Assembly: GCA_016937725.1 (NCBI GenBank)
Contig: JAFGVZ010000133.1
Location: 1 to 34,627 of the forward strand
Length of the DNA stretch: 34,627 nt
Direction of reading: 5' to 3'
From: Paracoccaceae bacterium
Lineage (GTDB): Bacteria > Pseudomonadota > Alphaproteobacteria > Rhodobacterales > Rhodobacteraceae
Below the pieces are notes generated by a model. That model did not search any database, was not told where the DNA came from, and was given only the letters and a program-made list of their open reading frames with translations. Below are positions 8,508 to 15,826 of this stretch, one piece after another. The number at the start of each line of letters is the position of its first letter. Position 1 is the stretch's first letter. Made by a program: the position numbers and the translations under genes.

Positions 8508-9260
8508 ATGGCAGACCCAAAAGTGGCGCTGGTCACGGGGGCCGCGCGCGGCATCGGGCTGGCCACGGCGCAGGATTTCGCGGCACAGGGCTGGCGCGTT
8601 GTTCTGTTGGACCGCGACCACGACGAATTGGCAAGCGCCGTGGCGCTGGTGCCGGGCGCGTCTGGCGTGATCTGCGACATCTCGGTCCCCGACGCGGTTA
8701 CGGCAGCTTTCGCAGCACTCGACCGGCTGGATTGCCTTGTGAACAACGCAGGTGTCGCGCATTTCGGACCGATAGAGGATTGCGATTTCACCCTATGGCG
8801 CAATGTCATGGCCACCAATCTGGACGGCACGTTCCTGTGCTCTCAGGCCGCTTTGCCGCTTCTGAAAGCCAGCAAGGGCAGCATCGTGAATATCGCCTCC
8901 ATCTCTGGGCTGCGCGCATCCACCTTGCGGGTGGCCTATGGCACGTCCAAGGCTGCCGTCATTCAATTGACCAAACAGCAGGCGGCGGAACTGGGTGAAT
9001 ACGGCATCCGCGCGAATTGCGTCTGCCCCGGCCCGGTGCGCACCAAGCTTGCGATGGCGGTGCACAGCCAAGAGATTATTGACGCTTATCACGACGCAAT
9101 CCCGCTCAATCGCTACGGGTCCGAAGCGGAAATCGCCGCCGCGATCACTTTTCTCGCTTCTGACCGGGCAAGCTATATCACGGGGCAAATTCTGGCCGCC
9201 GATGGCGGGTTTGACAGCACCGGCGTCGGCCTGCCCGCGCTGCGAAAGGACGCGCCATGA
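8508..9260 (+). CDS. SDR family NAD-dependent oxidoreductase
   Basis: Classical short-chain dehydrogenase/reductase of 250 residues. It has the cofactor loop TGAARGIG (10-17), Asp35 at the end of the second strand (favouring NAD(H) over NADP(H)), NNAG (79-82), a catalytic Ser near 131-133 and YGTSK with Tyr144 and Lys148. The C-terminal GQILAADGGF is the usual end of FabG-like SDRs. The ATG at 8508 follows GGGAGG. Its last four bases overlap the start of the next gene (ATGA, 9257-9260), so the two proteins are made together and probably act in one pathway. Substrate is unknown; polyols and sugar acids are common for such SDRs. Confidence 0.9.
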   Translation: MADPKVALVTGAARGIGLATAQDFAAQGWRVVLLDRDHDELASAVALVPGASGVICDISVPDAVTAAFAALDRLDCLVNNAGVAHFGPIEDCDFTLWRNVMATNLDGTFLCSQAALPLLKASKGSIVNIASISGLRASTLRVAYGTSKAAVIQLTKQQAAELGEYGIRANCVCPGPVRTKLAMAVHSQEIIDAYHDAIPLNRYGSEAEIAAAITFLASDRASYITGQILAADGGFDSTGVGLPALRKDAP

Positions 9261-10540
9261 ACCTTGCGCGCCTTGCCGCAGAGCGCGACCGCCCCATCCG
9301 CGTGGCCCTGATCGGGGCGGGCAAATTCGGGTCAATGTTTCTGGCCCAAGTGCCGACCATCGCGGGGCTGAAGGTTGCGGTCATCGCCGATCTGGACCCG
9401 GACCGCGCCCGCGCCGCCTGCCGCAATGTGGGTTGGGATGACACGCTCATCAAAGCCACCCACTTCACCGATAGCGGGCTGATTGCCGCCCGCGCCGAGG
9501 TCGATGTCGTGATCGAGGCCACGGGCCACCCCGAAGCCGGGATCACCCACGCGCGGGCTGCAATCGACGCGGGCTGCCACATCGTCATGGTCAATGTCGA
9601 GGCCGATGTGCTGGCGGGCGCGGAACTCTCCCGCCGCGCCGCCAAAGCAGGTGTCGTCTATTCCATGGCCTATGGCGACCAGCCCGCGCTTGTGTCGGAA
9701 ATGGTCGATTGGGCGCGCGCCACGGGGTTTCAGGTCGCCGCCGCGGGCAAAGGCACCAAGTATCTGCCCGCCTATCACCACGTCACGCCCGATGATGTCT
9801 GGTCGCATTACGGCCTGACGCCCGAGGCTGCCAAAGCGGCGGGCATGAACCCGCAGATGTTCAACTCGTTTCTGGATGGCACCAAATCCGCGATCGAAGC
9901 CGCTGCCATGGCCAATGCATGCGGCTTGGATGTGCCCGAAGCGGGCTTGGGCTTTCCGCCCTGCGGGGTGGATGATCTGGCGCATGTGCTGCGCCCGGAA
10001 TGCGTGGGCGGGCAGCTTGCCCGCGATGGCATGGTCGAGGTGGTCTCCTCGCTGGAACGCGACGGGCGGCCGGTGTTCCGCGATTTGCGCTGGGGCGTCT
10101 ATGTCGTGCTGAAAGCGCCCAATGACTACGCTGCCGCCTGTTTCAAGCAATACGGCCTGCCGACCGACACGACCGGGCGTTACGCGGCAATGTATAAACC
10201 CTTCCACCTGATCGGGCTGGAATTGTCGGTCTCTGTCCTGTCAGTCGCTTTGCGGGGGGAACCCACCGGCCAAACCCGCGACTGGCGCGGCGATGCCGTG
10301 GCGGTGGCCAAACGCGACTTGCGCGCAGGCGAGGTGCTGGATGGCGAAGGTGGCTGGACGGTCTATGCCCGCGCCACCTCGGCACAAGCCAGCCGCGCCG
10401 GGGCGCTTTTGCCCATCGGCCTTGCGCATGGCGTCACGCTTACCCGCGACATTCCCGCTGGCACTACCTTGCGGATGGAGGATGTGGCGCTCAACGAAAA
10501 GCTGCATGGCGTGCAGTTGCGCCGCCAGATGCTGCTTTGA
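9257..10540 (+). CDS. Predicted homoserine dehydrogenase-like oxidoreductase with C-terminal SAF domain (COG4091 type)
   Basis: 427-residue oxidoreductase. The N-terminal Rossmann domain starts with VALIGAGKFG (glycines at 20, 22 and 25) and is followed by VIEATGHPEAG near 94-104, as in homoserine dehydrogenase-like NAD-binding domains. The middle has conserved-looking segments (AAAGKGTKYLPAYHHVTPDDVW, here about residues 156-177) and the end (about 345-425) is an SAF-type domain, which explains frequent misnaming as FlgA-like. A true homoserine dehydrogenase is unlikely because the catalytic domain does not match. The 4-base overlap with the SDR gene suggests a two-step oxidation/reduction pathway. 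I do not know the substrate. Confidence 0.8.
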   Translation: MNLARLAAERDRPIRVALIGAGKFGSMFLAQVPTIAGLKVAVIADLDPDRARAACRNVGWDDTLIKATHFTDSGLIAARAEVDVVIEATGHPEAGITHARAAIDAGCHIVMVNVEADVLAGAELSRRAAKAGVVYSMAYGDQPALVSEMVDWARATGFQVAAAGKGTKYLPAYHHVTPDDVWSHYGLTPEAAKAAGMNPQMFNSFLDGTKSAIEAAAMANACGLDVPEAGLGFPPCGVDDLAHVLRPECVGGQLARDGMVEVVSSLERDGRPVFRDLRWGVYVVLKAPNDYAAACFKQYGLPTDTTGRYAAMYKPFHLIGLELSVSVLSVALRGEPTGQTRDWRGDAVAVAKRDLRAGEVLDGEGGWTVYARATSAQASRAGALLPIGLAHGVTLTRDIPAGTTLRMEDVALNEKLHGVQLRRQMLL

Positions 10541-10547
10541 CACCACG

Positions 10548-10573
10548 CCAACGGGGGCAACCGCCCCCGTTGG
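10548..10573. terminator. Hairpin between convergent genes
   Basis: A perfect 11-bp stem, CCAACGGGGGC (10548-10558) with GCCCCCGTTGG (10563-10573), and a 4-base loop. It sits between the stop of the SAF oxidoreductase gene and the stop of the convergent ridA-like gene. Neither side has a T run, so it is a weak intrinsic terminator or a 3'-end stabiliser for both transcripts. Confidence 0.6.
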
Positions 10574-10589
10574 ATATGGCAAAGCCTGC

Positions 10590-11003
10590 TCAGGGCATGG
10601 CAACAACTGCATCCACCTCAACCAGCATGGGCGGAATGGCAAGGCAGGGCACAGGCATCAATGTCTGTGCTGGCAATCGAGTGCCGAACACCTCGGTGAC
10701 TGCCTGCGTCAAGAGCGGCAGTTTGGAAGTCTCATGATCCACCACATACACGCCAAGCTTAACCACATGCTCGGGACCAGCACCCAGCGCTCCCAAAACG
10801 GAAACCAGATTGGCATAGGCTTGTCGCACTTGCGCCAGGAAATCGGGAGCAAATTGGCCCTGTGCATCGACCCCCGCCTGACCGGAGATGAAGGCAATCG
10901 ACCTGGCAGGGGCAATCGCGGCAACGCTGTAGCCCAAGGGGCGCGGGTCGGGCAATCCATCTGGGTTCAGGATTTGGGGCAGGTTTTTTGGTGTGTCCGT
11001 CAT
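10590..11003 (-). CDS. RidA family protein (reactive intermediate deaminase-like)
   Basis: A 137-residue cytoplasmic protein of the RidA/YjgF/UK114 family, which commonly hydrolyses reactive enamine/imine intermediates released by PLP enzymes. Family features include the FISGQAGVD segment, the central helix FLAQVRQAYANLVSVLGALG and the C-terminal VEVDAVVAMP. The usual catalytic arginine of the RidA archetype lies in a C-terminal R-x-x-V-E motif; here the corresponding stretch reads IPPMLVEVDAV, so the arginine appears absent and activity may differ from RidA itself. The ATG at 11003 (AAAGGA eight bases upstream) is preferred over an in-frame TTG at 11009. It is divergent from a WYL-type regulator, which may control it. 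Confidence 0.85.
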   Translation of the reverse strand: MTDTPKNLPQILNPDGLPDPRPLGYSVAAIAPARSIAFISGQAGVDAQGQFAPDFLAQVRQAYANLVSVLGALGAGPEHVVKLGVYVVDHETSKLPLLTQAVTEVFGTRLPAQTLMPVPCLAIPPMLVEVDAVVAMP

Positions 11004-11048
11004 GGTCAAAGTCCTTTCTGATTGACGGATGCTGCATAAAACCGAACA

Positions 11049-11065
11049 GTGCCAAAAAATGGCAC
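11049..11065. promoter_or_regulatory. Putative operator between the RidA and WYL-regulator genes
   Basis: Inverted repeat GTGCCA (11049-11054), AAAAA, TGGCAC (11060-11065), perfect in both arms. It lies in the gap between the divergent RidA start (11003) and the most likely start of the regulator (11086). Position and symmetry fit a dimeric repressor that controls both genes (inference). Confidence 0.5.
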
Positions 11066-11085
11066 CTTTCGTTCAGACTGAGCAG

Positions 11086-11817
11086 ATGCAGCGCAACGAA
11101 CGCCAACAGACAATTATCCGCTACCTGCGTCGGAACCATGGGACAACGCTGCAAATGCTGTGCGCCGAAACCGGGGCGGCGCGCCGGACCGTGCTGCGTG
11201 ACATCGCGGCATTGCGCGACCAAGGCTTTATCATCCAGTCGGAAGTCGGGCGCGGAGGCGGGGTGCGGCTTGACCCCAGTTCTGTCCAGACAACCGCGCG
11301 ACTGGCCGTTCCAGAGGTGTTCGCATTGCTTATCACGGTCGCGGCGCAACGCGCGACGCAACCTATACCTTTCTCTGACCTAGCAGATTCCGCGCTGGCC
11401 AAGATTGAACGCGCCCTGCCTCCTGACAAGCTGCGTGACCTGCGCGCGTTTCTGGGCTGTCTCTATATTGGAGAATTGCCATCGGGGCAGGATATCAGCC
11501 AACTTGGCCAGATCGACCCGATGCTGTTGCCTGTTTTCGAGGCCGGGTTTCTAAGCCAAACCCCGATCCGCTTTGACTATTGTGATGCCAAGGGACAGGT
11601 CACATCCCGCACGGTCGAACCGCAAGCCATGCTGATCCTGCCACCGCTTTGGTACATTGTCGCATGGGACCCTGCCCGCGACGGGTTTCGGCATTTTCGT
11701 ATGGACCGGATCGATGCGCCCATTGTGTGCGATGGCCCCCGCTTTCGCCGTCGGCATGTGCCCTTCAACCGGAATGTGCAATCCTATACTGGCCTTGTTC
11801 CACAGCCCGTGGCCTAG
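11086..11817 (+). CDS. Helix-turn-helix transcriptional regulator with WYL domain (YafY/DeoR type)
   Basis: A 243-residue regulator. The first 60 residues form a DeoR-like winged helix: RQQTIIRYLRRNHGTTLQML, then RRTVLRDIAALRDQGFII as recognition helix and wing. The C-terminal half (about 140-225) holds a WYL-type ligand-binding domain, seen in IRFDYCDAKG and PPLWYIVAWDPARDGFRHFRMDRI. The start is uncertain: the frame is open from 11029, but that start and the ATG at 11059 lie over or before the palindrome at 11049-11065 and lack ribosome sites. The ATG at 11086 has a weak GAG upstream and keeps the palindrome non-coding. Likely autoregulated and a regulator of the adjacent RidA gene. The ligand is unknown. 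Confidence 0.82.
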   Translation: MQRNERQQTIIRYLRRNHGTTLQMLCAETGAARRTVLRDIAALRDQGFIIQSEVGRGGGVRLDPSSVQTTARLAVPEVFALLITVAAQRATQPIPFSDLADSALAKIERALPPDKLRDLRAFLGCLYIGELPSGQDISQLGQIDPMLLPVFEAGFLSQTPIRFDYCDAKGQVTSRTVEPQAMLILPPLWYIVAWDPARDGFRHFRMDRIDAPIVCDGPRFRRRHVPFNRNVQSYTGLVPQPVA

Positions 11818-11922
11818 CCTGCCTAGCGCTATATTGCACCTTATCCTGTAAGCCCGACTGGAACCAAAGCCCGCGCCAAAAGGGGCTGTCGCCCAAACTC
11901 AAAGAGCATTAACAAACGGCAT

Positions 11923-12366
11923 ATGACCCTACGACCCGAATTCTGGCACACAGTGCCCCTATCCCAGATGACCGCCCCCGAATGGGAGGCGCTTTGCGAT
12001 GGCTGCGGGCGCTGCTGCCTGAACAAGCTGGAAGATATCGACACGGATGAATTGATCTTCACCCGCGTCGCCTGCCGCCTGTTCGATGACAGCACATGTC
12101 GCTGCGCGAGCTACGAGAACCGCAAATCACTTGTGCCAGAATGCGTGGTGCTGACGCCGTCGACCCTGCCCGACATTGCCTATTGGATGCCCGAAACATG
12201 CGCCTACCGGCTACTGCACGAAGGCTATCAACTTCCGCTCTGGCACCCGCTGATTACGGGCGATCCGAATTCGGTGCGGCAAGCGGGCGTGTCGATGCAC
12301 GACCGCACCGTGTCGGAAAGCACCGTGCCGCTGGATGATTGGGAAGATTACCTGCTGGAGGATTGA
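11923..12366 (+). CDS. YcgN family (UPF0260) cysteine-cluster protein
   Basis: A 147-residue cytoplasmic protein of the YcgN/UPF0260 family. It carries CDGCGRCC (Cys25, Cys28, Cys31, Cys32) followed by Cys51, Cys59, Cys61, Cys74 and Cys93, an arrangement that suggests a bound metal or Fe-S cluster. The terminal part (VPLDDWEDYLLED) is typical of the family. No biochemical role is established. The gene ends 19 bases inside the tail of the convergent EamA transporter gene, with no terminator in between. The 105-bp gap upstream shows no recognisable signal. Confidence 0.9.
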   Translation: MTLRPEFWHTVPLSQMTAPEWEALCDGCGRCCLNKLEDIDTDELIFTRVACRLFDDSTCRCASYENRKSLVPECVVLTPSTLPDIAYWMPETCAYRLLHEGYQLPLWHPLITGDPNSVRQAGVSMHDRTVSESTVPLDDWEDYLLED

Positions 12367-13226
12367 GCGCGCCTGTAGCGCATCAGCACCCACAGGTTCG
12401 ACACCAACAAAACCGCCAGCACCACCGCGCCGCCGATCAACGTCCAGACGCCAGGGTCTTCACCCAAGGTGGCCCAGACAAGGATCGGCGCGAGCACCGA
12501 TTCCAGCAAGATCAGCAGCGACACCTCGGCGGAACTGATGTAGCGCGGCCCCAGCGTCATCAGCGAAGCTGCAACCGCAATGAAGAAGCCATGCCCCAAC
12601 AAAAGCGGCCATTGCGACGGAAAAGACCCGGCAATATCGGCAAAGGGTGCCATCAGCAGCGCCGTGCCGATCAACGATACCGGAACCGCCGGCAACATAG
12701 AGCGCGCGCGCAAGCTGCGCACGGCTGTCAGGGCTGCGGCAAAACAGGCCGCAACCACCAGCGCCATCAGATCGCCCGTCCAGTGCGCGCCTGCCGTCTC
12801 GTGAGAGCCGCGCAGGATAATACCCAGCCCCACGAAGACGCCCATCATGGTAAGCATCATACGGATAGAGAGCGCTTCGCCCAAAAAAACGCGGCTGAAC
12901 AGCGCGGCAAAGACCGGCATCGCGGCAAGAATGAAGACCACATTCGCCACGCTGGTATGCGCCACGGCCATGACAAAGCTGATGGACGCAATGCCGAACA
13001 GCACGACATAGGCCAGCCCGGCGCAGCCCGTCTGGCGCAGCGAGGTCACCGCGCGCGGCCCATCCGTCAGCAAGACGAAAGACAGGATCAGCCCCCCGGC
13101 CACAAGATTGCGCCAGAAGGAAATCGTGATCGGCGTGGTCTCTATCAGCCGCACGAACAGCGAATCGGGCACGATGAACAACACACCGAGCGCGGTTAGG
13201 GCCAAACCTTTAACATGTTCATTCAT
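12348..13226 (-). CDS. DMT superfamily transporter (EamA family)
   Basis: A 292-residue inner-membrane protein with about ten hydrophobic segments arranged as two EamA repeats (about 8-135 and 150-280). The N-terminal repeat shows ITISFWRNLVAGG and VANVVFILAAMPVFAALFSRVFLGE, and the second shows SSAEVSLLILLESVLAPILVWATLGE, both classic DMT signatures. Members export metabolites such as amino acids; the substrate here cannot be told. The 3' end overlaps the YcgN gene by 19 bases on the opposite strand. The ribosome site is weak. Upstream, 27 bases separate it from the P1-peptidase stop, so the three minus-strand genes may form one transcript. Confidence 0.88.
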   Translation of the reverse strand: MNEHVKGLALTALGVLFIVPDSLFVRLIETTPITISFWRNLVAGGLILSFVLLTDGPRAVTSLRQTGCAGLAYVVLFGIASISFVMAVAHTSVANVVFILAAMPVFAALFSRVFLGEALSIRMMLTMMGVFVGLGIILRGSHETAGAHWTGDLMALVVAACFAAALTAVRSLRARSMLPAVPVSLIGTALLMAPFADIAGSFPSQWPLLLGHGFFIAVAASLMTLGPRYISSAEVSLLILLESVLAPILVWATLGEDPGVWTLIGGAVVLAVLLVSNLWVLMRYRRAQSSSR

Positions 13227-13253
13227 GCCCTGCTTTTCGGTCCGGCCCGGTGC

Positions 13254-14249
13254 CTAGTCAAGCGCCGGGTGGGTGGCGCGCCAGCTTTTCTGCGTCAAAT
13301 GCGCGGGCGGGTCGGCCAAGTAAACCGCACGCGCAATGGCGCGGGCAAGGCAGGTCGCGGCAGCATGGCCCAGTTCGACCATGTCGAGCGCCGTGGCCGA
13401 TGGCCCCGCACCCGTGGATACCGCGAACACGATGTCTCCGTCGAATTGGGTATGCGACGGCACGACGGCGCGCGCCATGCCGTCATGCGCCGCAATGGCC
13501 AGCCGGGTCAGTTGCGCTTGAGTCAAGGGGGCATCGGTGGCGATTATGGCAAGTGTCGTGGCCTCTCGCGCCAGTTTTGTCATGGGGGGTAGTGCAAAAG
13601 CCGTTTGCGGAGCAGGGCCAAGCCCGCCGAATTCGCCCTGCCACTCAAACGGTGCCGCCCAGAAATGCGGGCCGTCCCCCACCGTCACGCTGCCCACCGG
13701 GTTTGCCGCCACCAGCGCCCCAACGGTCGCGCCGGAAGCCAACACCCAAGACGCAGATCCAATCCCGCCCGCGACATTGGCCGTGGTCGCGCCCAGCCCC
13801 GCACCGTGGCTGCCCAAGGCAAAGTCCGGTGCCGCCGCGTCCAGCGCCGCGCGCCCCAAGGCGGGATAGGGGCTCTCGGCCCAGTCTTTCACACCGCCAT
13901 TGGCCAGATCAAAGAGGATTGCGGCGGGCACAATCGGCACATGCTGCCCCGCCACCGCAAAGCCGCGCCCTTGGGCGCGAAGCCCCGCCATCACGCCAGA
14001 CGCCGCATCCAGCCCAAAGGCAGAGCCGCCCGACAGCACAATCGCGTCCACCTCTTGCACCAAGCGGTCGGGGGCCAGCAATTCAGTCTCTCGCGTGCCC
14101 GGCGCGCCGCCCATGATATGCACACCCGCGCCGAATGGCGCATCACCCACCAGAACCGTGGCACCACTGCCCAGCCGCACGTCCTGCCCATGGCCCACGC
14201 GCAAACCGGCAACATCGGTAATCAGGTTGCGAGGGCCGGGGCCGGTCAC
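13254..14249 (-). CDS. P1 family peptidase (DmpA/S58-like, L-aminopeptidase/D-esterase)
   Basis: A 331-residue Ntn-type hydrolase of the P1/S58 family, in which self-cleavage frees an N-terminal nucleophile and creates alpha and beta subunits. The alpha part has ITDVAGLRVGHG (about 10-21) and VLSGGSAFGLDAASGVM (71-87). The beta part has TTLAIIATDAPLT with T231/T232 as likely nucleophile region and PSHTQFDGDIVFAVSTG. The residue before the threonines is alanine (REATT), whereas some relatives have asparagine, so cleavage could differ. The frame stays open to 14447, but the GTG at 14249 overlaps the stop of the upstream gene and matches the family N-terminus. The substrate is unknown. Confidence 0.85.
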   Translation of the reverse strand: MTGPGPRNLITDVAGLRVGHGQDVRLGSGATVLVGDAPFGAGVHIMGGAPGTRETELLAPDRLVQEVDAIVLSGGSAFGLDAASGVMAGLRAQGRGFAVAGQHVPIVPAAILFDLANGGVKDWAESPYPALGRAALDAAAPDFALGSHGAGLGATTANVAGGIGSASWVLASGATVGALVAANPVGSVTVGDGPHFWAAPFEWQGEFGGLGPAPQTAFALPPMTKLAREATTLAIIATDAPLTQAQLTRLAIAAHDGMARAVVPSHTQFDGDIVFAVSTGAGPSATALDMVELGHAAATCLARAIARAVYLADPPAHLTQKSWRATHPALD

Positions 14250-14587
14250 TCGGCGGCGTCCCGGTGCAGGAAATAGGGGTCTTGGCTCTCCCAGTAAGCC
14301 ACAAGGTCGCAGGCGCGGTCGCCGGGCAGCCCAAGCGCCTGCATCGCGCGCAAATCTGTGGCGATCAGCGTGGCCATCTGCCATCCTTCTCGCGCGCGCA
14401 AGCCACTGGTGCCATCGATGCCGAACATACGCTCGACCGCATCGCACCCGGTGGCGATTGCCAGCACAAGATCAAGGATATGCGCCTGCGGAGACATCTG
14501 CGCCAAGGATGCCGCCAGGCTGCGCACAGGAATACCCTCTGCGCAGAGCGTTTCAATCACACGCTCCGCCATATCTTCAAGCTGCAT
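14246..14587 (-). CDS. Uncharacterised small protein, coupled to the P1 peptidase
   Basis: A 113-residue protein I do not recognise. It starts MQLEDMAERVIETLCAEG and appears helical throughout; the middle (ILDLVLAIATGCDAVERMF) is hydrophobic but not a clear membrane span, and the C-terminus reads DLVAYWESQDPYF. No signal peptide is visible. Its stop overlaps the GTG of the peptidase gene by four bases, so the two are translated together. The start is not certain: ATG at 14587 has a weak GGA upstream, and another ATG is five codons later. The frame extends to 14689, but that part overlaps the end of mrpG. Confidence 0.65.
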   Translation of the reverse strand: MQLEDMAERVIETLCAEGIPVRSLAASLAQMSPQAHILDLVLAIATGCDAVERMFGIDGTSGLRAREGWQMATLIATDLRAMQALGLPGDRACDLVAYWESQDPYFLHRDAAE

Positions 14588-14685
14588 CGTTCCAGCGCAC
14601 CCATACAAACACAGGCTACCGACGCGCCGGGAAGCGCGCCCACACCCTTCACCCGCCGAAACTATGCCGCAGGTTGCCGCGCCAA

Positions 14686-15051
14686 TCAATCGGAAGAGCG
14701 GTCTTGCCCCAGATGCCCGGCCCAGCGCGTGCCCGCGCGCTCCGGCTTGGGCAAATCGCGCTCGGCCACATGGTTGCGCAACTGCACCCGCGCGATGAAA
14801 AACGCGGTGATGGGCGCGGCCAAGAACAGGAACAGCGTGATCATCAGCTCGTGAAAACTAAGCGCATCCTCGACGCCGAAAAAATAAAGCATCGACGCAA
14901 TCAGCACGCCGCCCACGCCCAGCGTGGTGGCCTTCGTGGGCGCGTGTAGCCGGGTCATCTGGTCAGGCAGCTTTAGTAGGCCGAATGACCCGACAAGACC
15001 GAAAAACCCTGCAATAACAAGCAGCGCCGCAATAACATATTCCAAAATCAT
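14686..15051 (-). CDS. mrpG: Na+/H+ antiporter subunit G (MrpG/MnhG/PhaG)
   Basis: A 121-residue inner-membrane subunit of the Mrp complex, with three hydrophobic segments in residues 1-95 and a charged cytoplasmic tail. FGLLKLPDQMTRLHAPTKATTLG is a strong MrpG signature. The ATG at 15051 is the true start; the frame is open to 15339, but those residues are only the antisense-frame shadow of mrpF. It is the last gene of the operon, eleven bases after the mrpF stop. The 96 bp after it show no obvious terminator. Confidence 0.94.
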   Translation of the reverse strand: MILEYVIAALLVIAGFFGLVGSFGLLKLPDQMTRLHAPTKATTLGVGGVLIASMLYFFGVEDALSFHELMITLFLFLAAPITAFFIARVQLRNHVAERDLPKPERAGTRWAGHLGQDRSSD

Positions 15052-15062
15052 GCCAGCGCCCC

Positions 15063-15335
15063 TTATTCGATGATATTGCCGCGGAGGATGTAGCGGCAAT
15101 AGGCCACGGTCGAGATGAAGCCCATCATGGCAAACAGCATCGCCGCCTCGAAGAACACGCCGGTGCCAAAGGCCATGCCGTAGATCACGATCAGCGCGAT
15201 GATGTTCACGACCATCGTGTCGAGCGCGAGAATCTTGTCGCCCGTGCTGTCGGCGCGCACAAGGAACCACAGGTTCATCAGCAGGCCCAGCCCGAAACAA
15301 ACGGCTGCGAAAACCAGAGCATAGGTCAGGATCAT
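15063..15335 (-). CDS. mrpF: Na+/H+ antiporter subunit F (MrpF/MnhF/PhaF)
   Basis: A 90-residue membrane subunit with three hydrophobic helices, matching MrpF in size. DKILALDTMVVNIIALIVIYG is the recognisable family segment, with the conserved Asp in the first loop and in the second helix. Its start overlaps the mrpE stop by four bases (ATGA, 15332-15335), which implies translational coupling inside the operon. MrpF is needed for assembly and activity of the antiporter and has been linked to bile-salt efflux in some bacteria. Confidence 0.94.
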   Translation of the reverse strand: MILTYALVFAAVCFGLGLLMNLWFLVRADSTGDKILALDTMVVNIIALIVIYGMAFGTGVFFEAAMLFAMMGFISTVAYCRYILRGNIIE

Positions 15336-15823
15336 TCAAAAATCTCCTTCAGGCGGCGCTCGTAGCGGGATTTGATGTCATGCACCGTGCCGGCTGGGTC
15401 CGGCGCATGCAGGCAATGCACCAGCAGGCTGTTACCATCCTCGGCAAGGTCGGCCGAGACGGTGCCCGGTGTCATTGTAATCGTGCCCGCCAGCAGCGTG
15501 ATCGCTTCGGGCCTGCGGAGTTCCAGCGGCACGGTGATGAAGGCGGATTGCAGGTCTGCGTTGCGCTTGAACAGGATAATCAAGGCCACTTGCACATTGG
15601 CCACGCAAATGTCCCACAGCACGATCAGGATATACCCGATGATTCCAAGTGGATTGCGCAGCTTTGGGCGGTCCGGCCAATAGGCAGCCGTCACCAGCGG
15701 CACGATGGTGCCTAGAATCAGGCCAAAGACCACCGCGTTCAACGTCAGCACATTGACCAGCATGACCCAGACAGCGGTCAGAACCAACGTCAGCAGCGGA
15801 TGGGGGAAAAGTTTACTGAGCAT
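15332..15823 (-). CDS. mrpE: Na+/H+ antiporter subunit E (MrpE/MnhE/PhaE)
   Basis: A 163-residue membrane subunit. Two to three hydrophobic segments occupy residues 8-90 (HPLLTLVLTAVWVMLVN, then GIIGYILIVLWDICVANVQVALII), followed by a soluble C-terminal part with AITLLAGTITMTPGTVSADL, a hallmark of MrpE. A GGGGGAG ribosome site lies ahead of the ATG at 15823, which begins three bases after the mrpD stop. MrpE is required for full antiport in characterised systems. Confidence 0.94.
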   Translation of the reverse strand: MLSKLFPHPLLTLVLTAVWVMLVNVLTLNAVVFGLILGTIVPLVTAAYWPDRPKLRNPLGIIGYILIVLWDICVANVQVALIILFKRNADLQSAFITVPLELRRPEAITLLAGTITMTPGTVSADLAEDGNSLLVHCLHAPDPAGTVHDIKSRYERRLKEIFE

Positions 15824-15826
15824 GGC

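Noticed and set aside
9257-10540. FlgA-like flagellar protein
   Set aside because: Only the C-terminal SAF domain is shared; the N-terminal Rossmann domain and lack of flagellar neighbours rule it out.
15052-15339. N-terminal extension of mrpG
   Set aside because: The extension overlaps mrpF in another frame and does not resemble MrpG; the family N-terminus starts at 15051.
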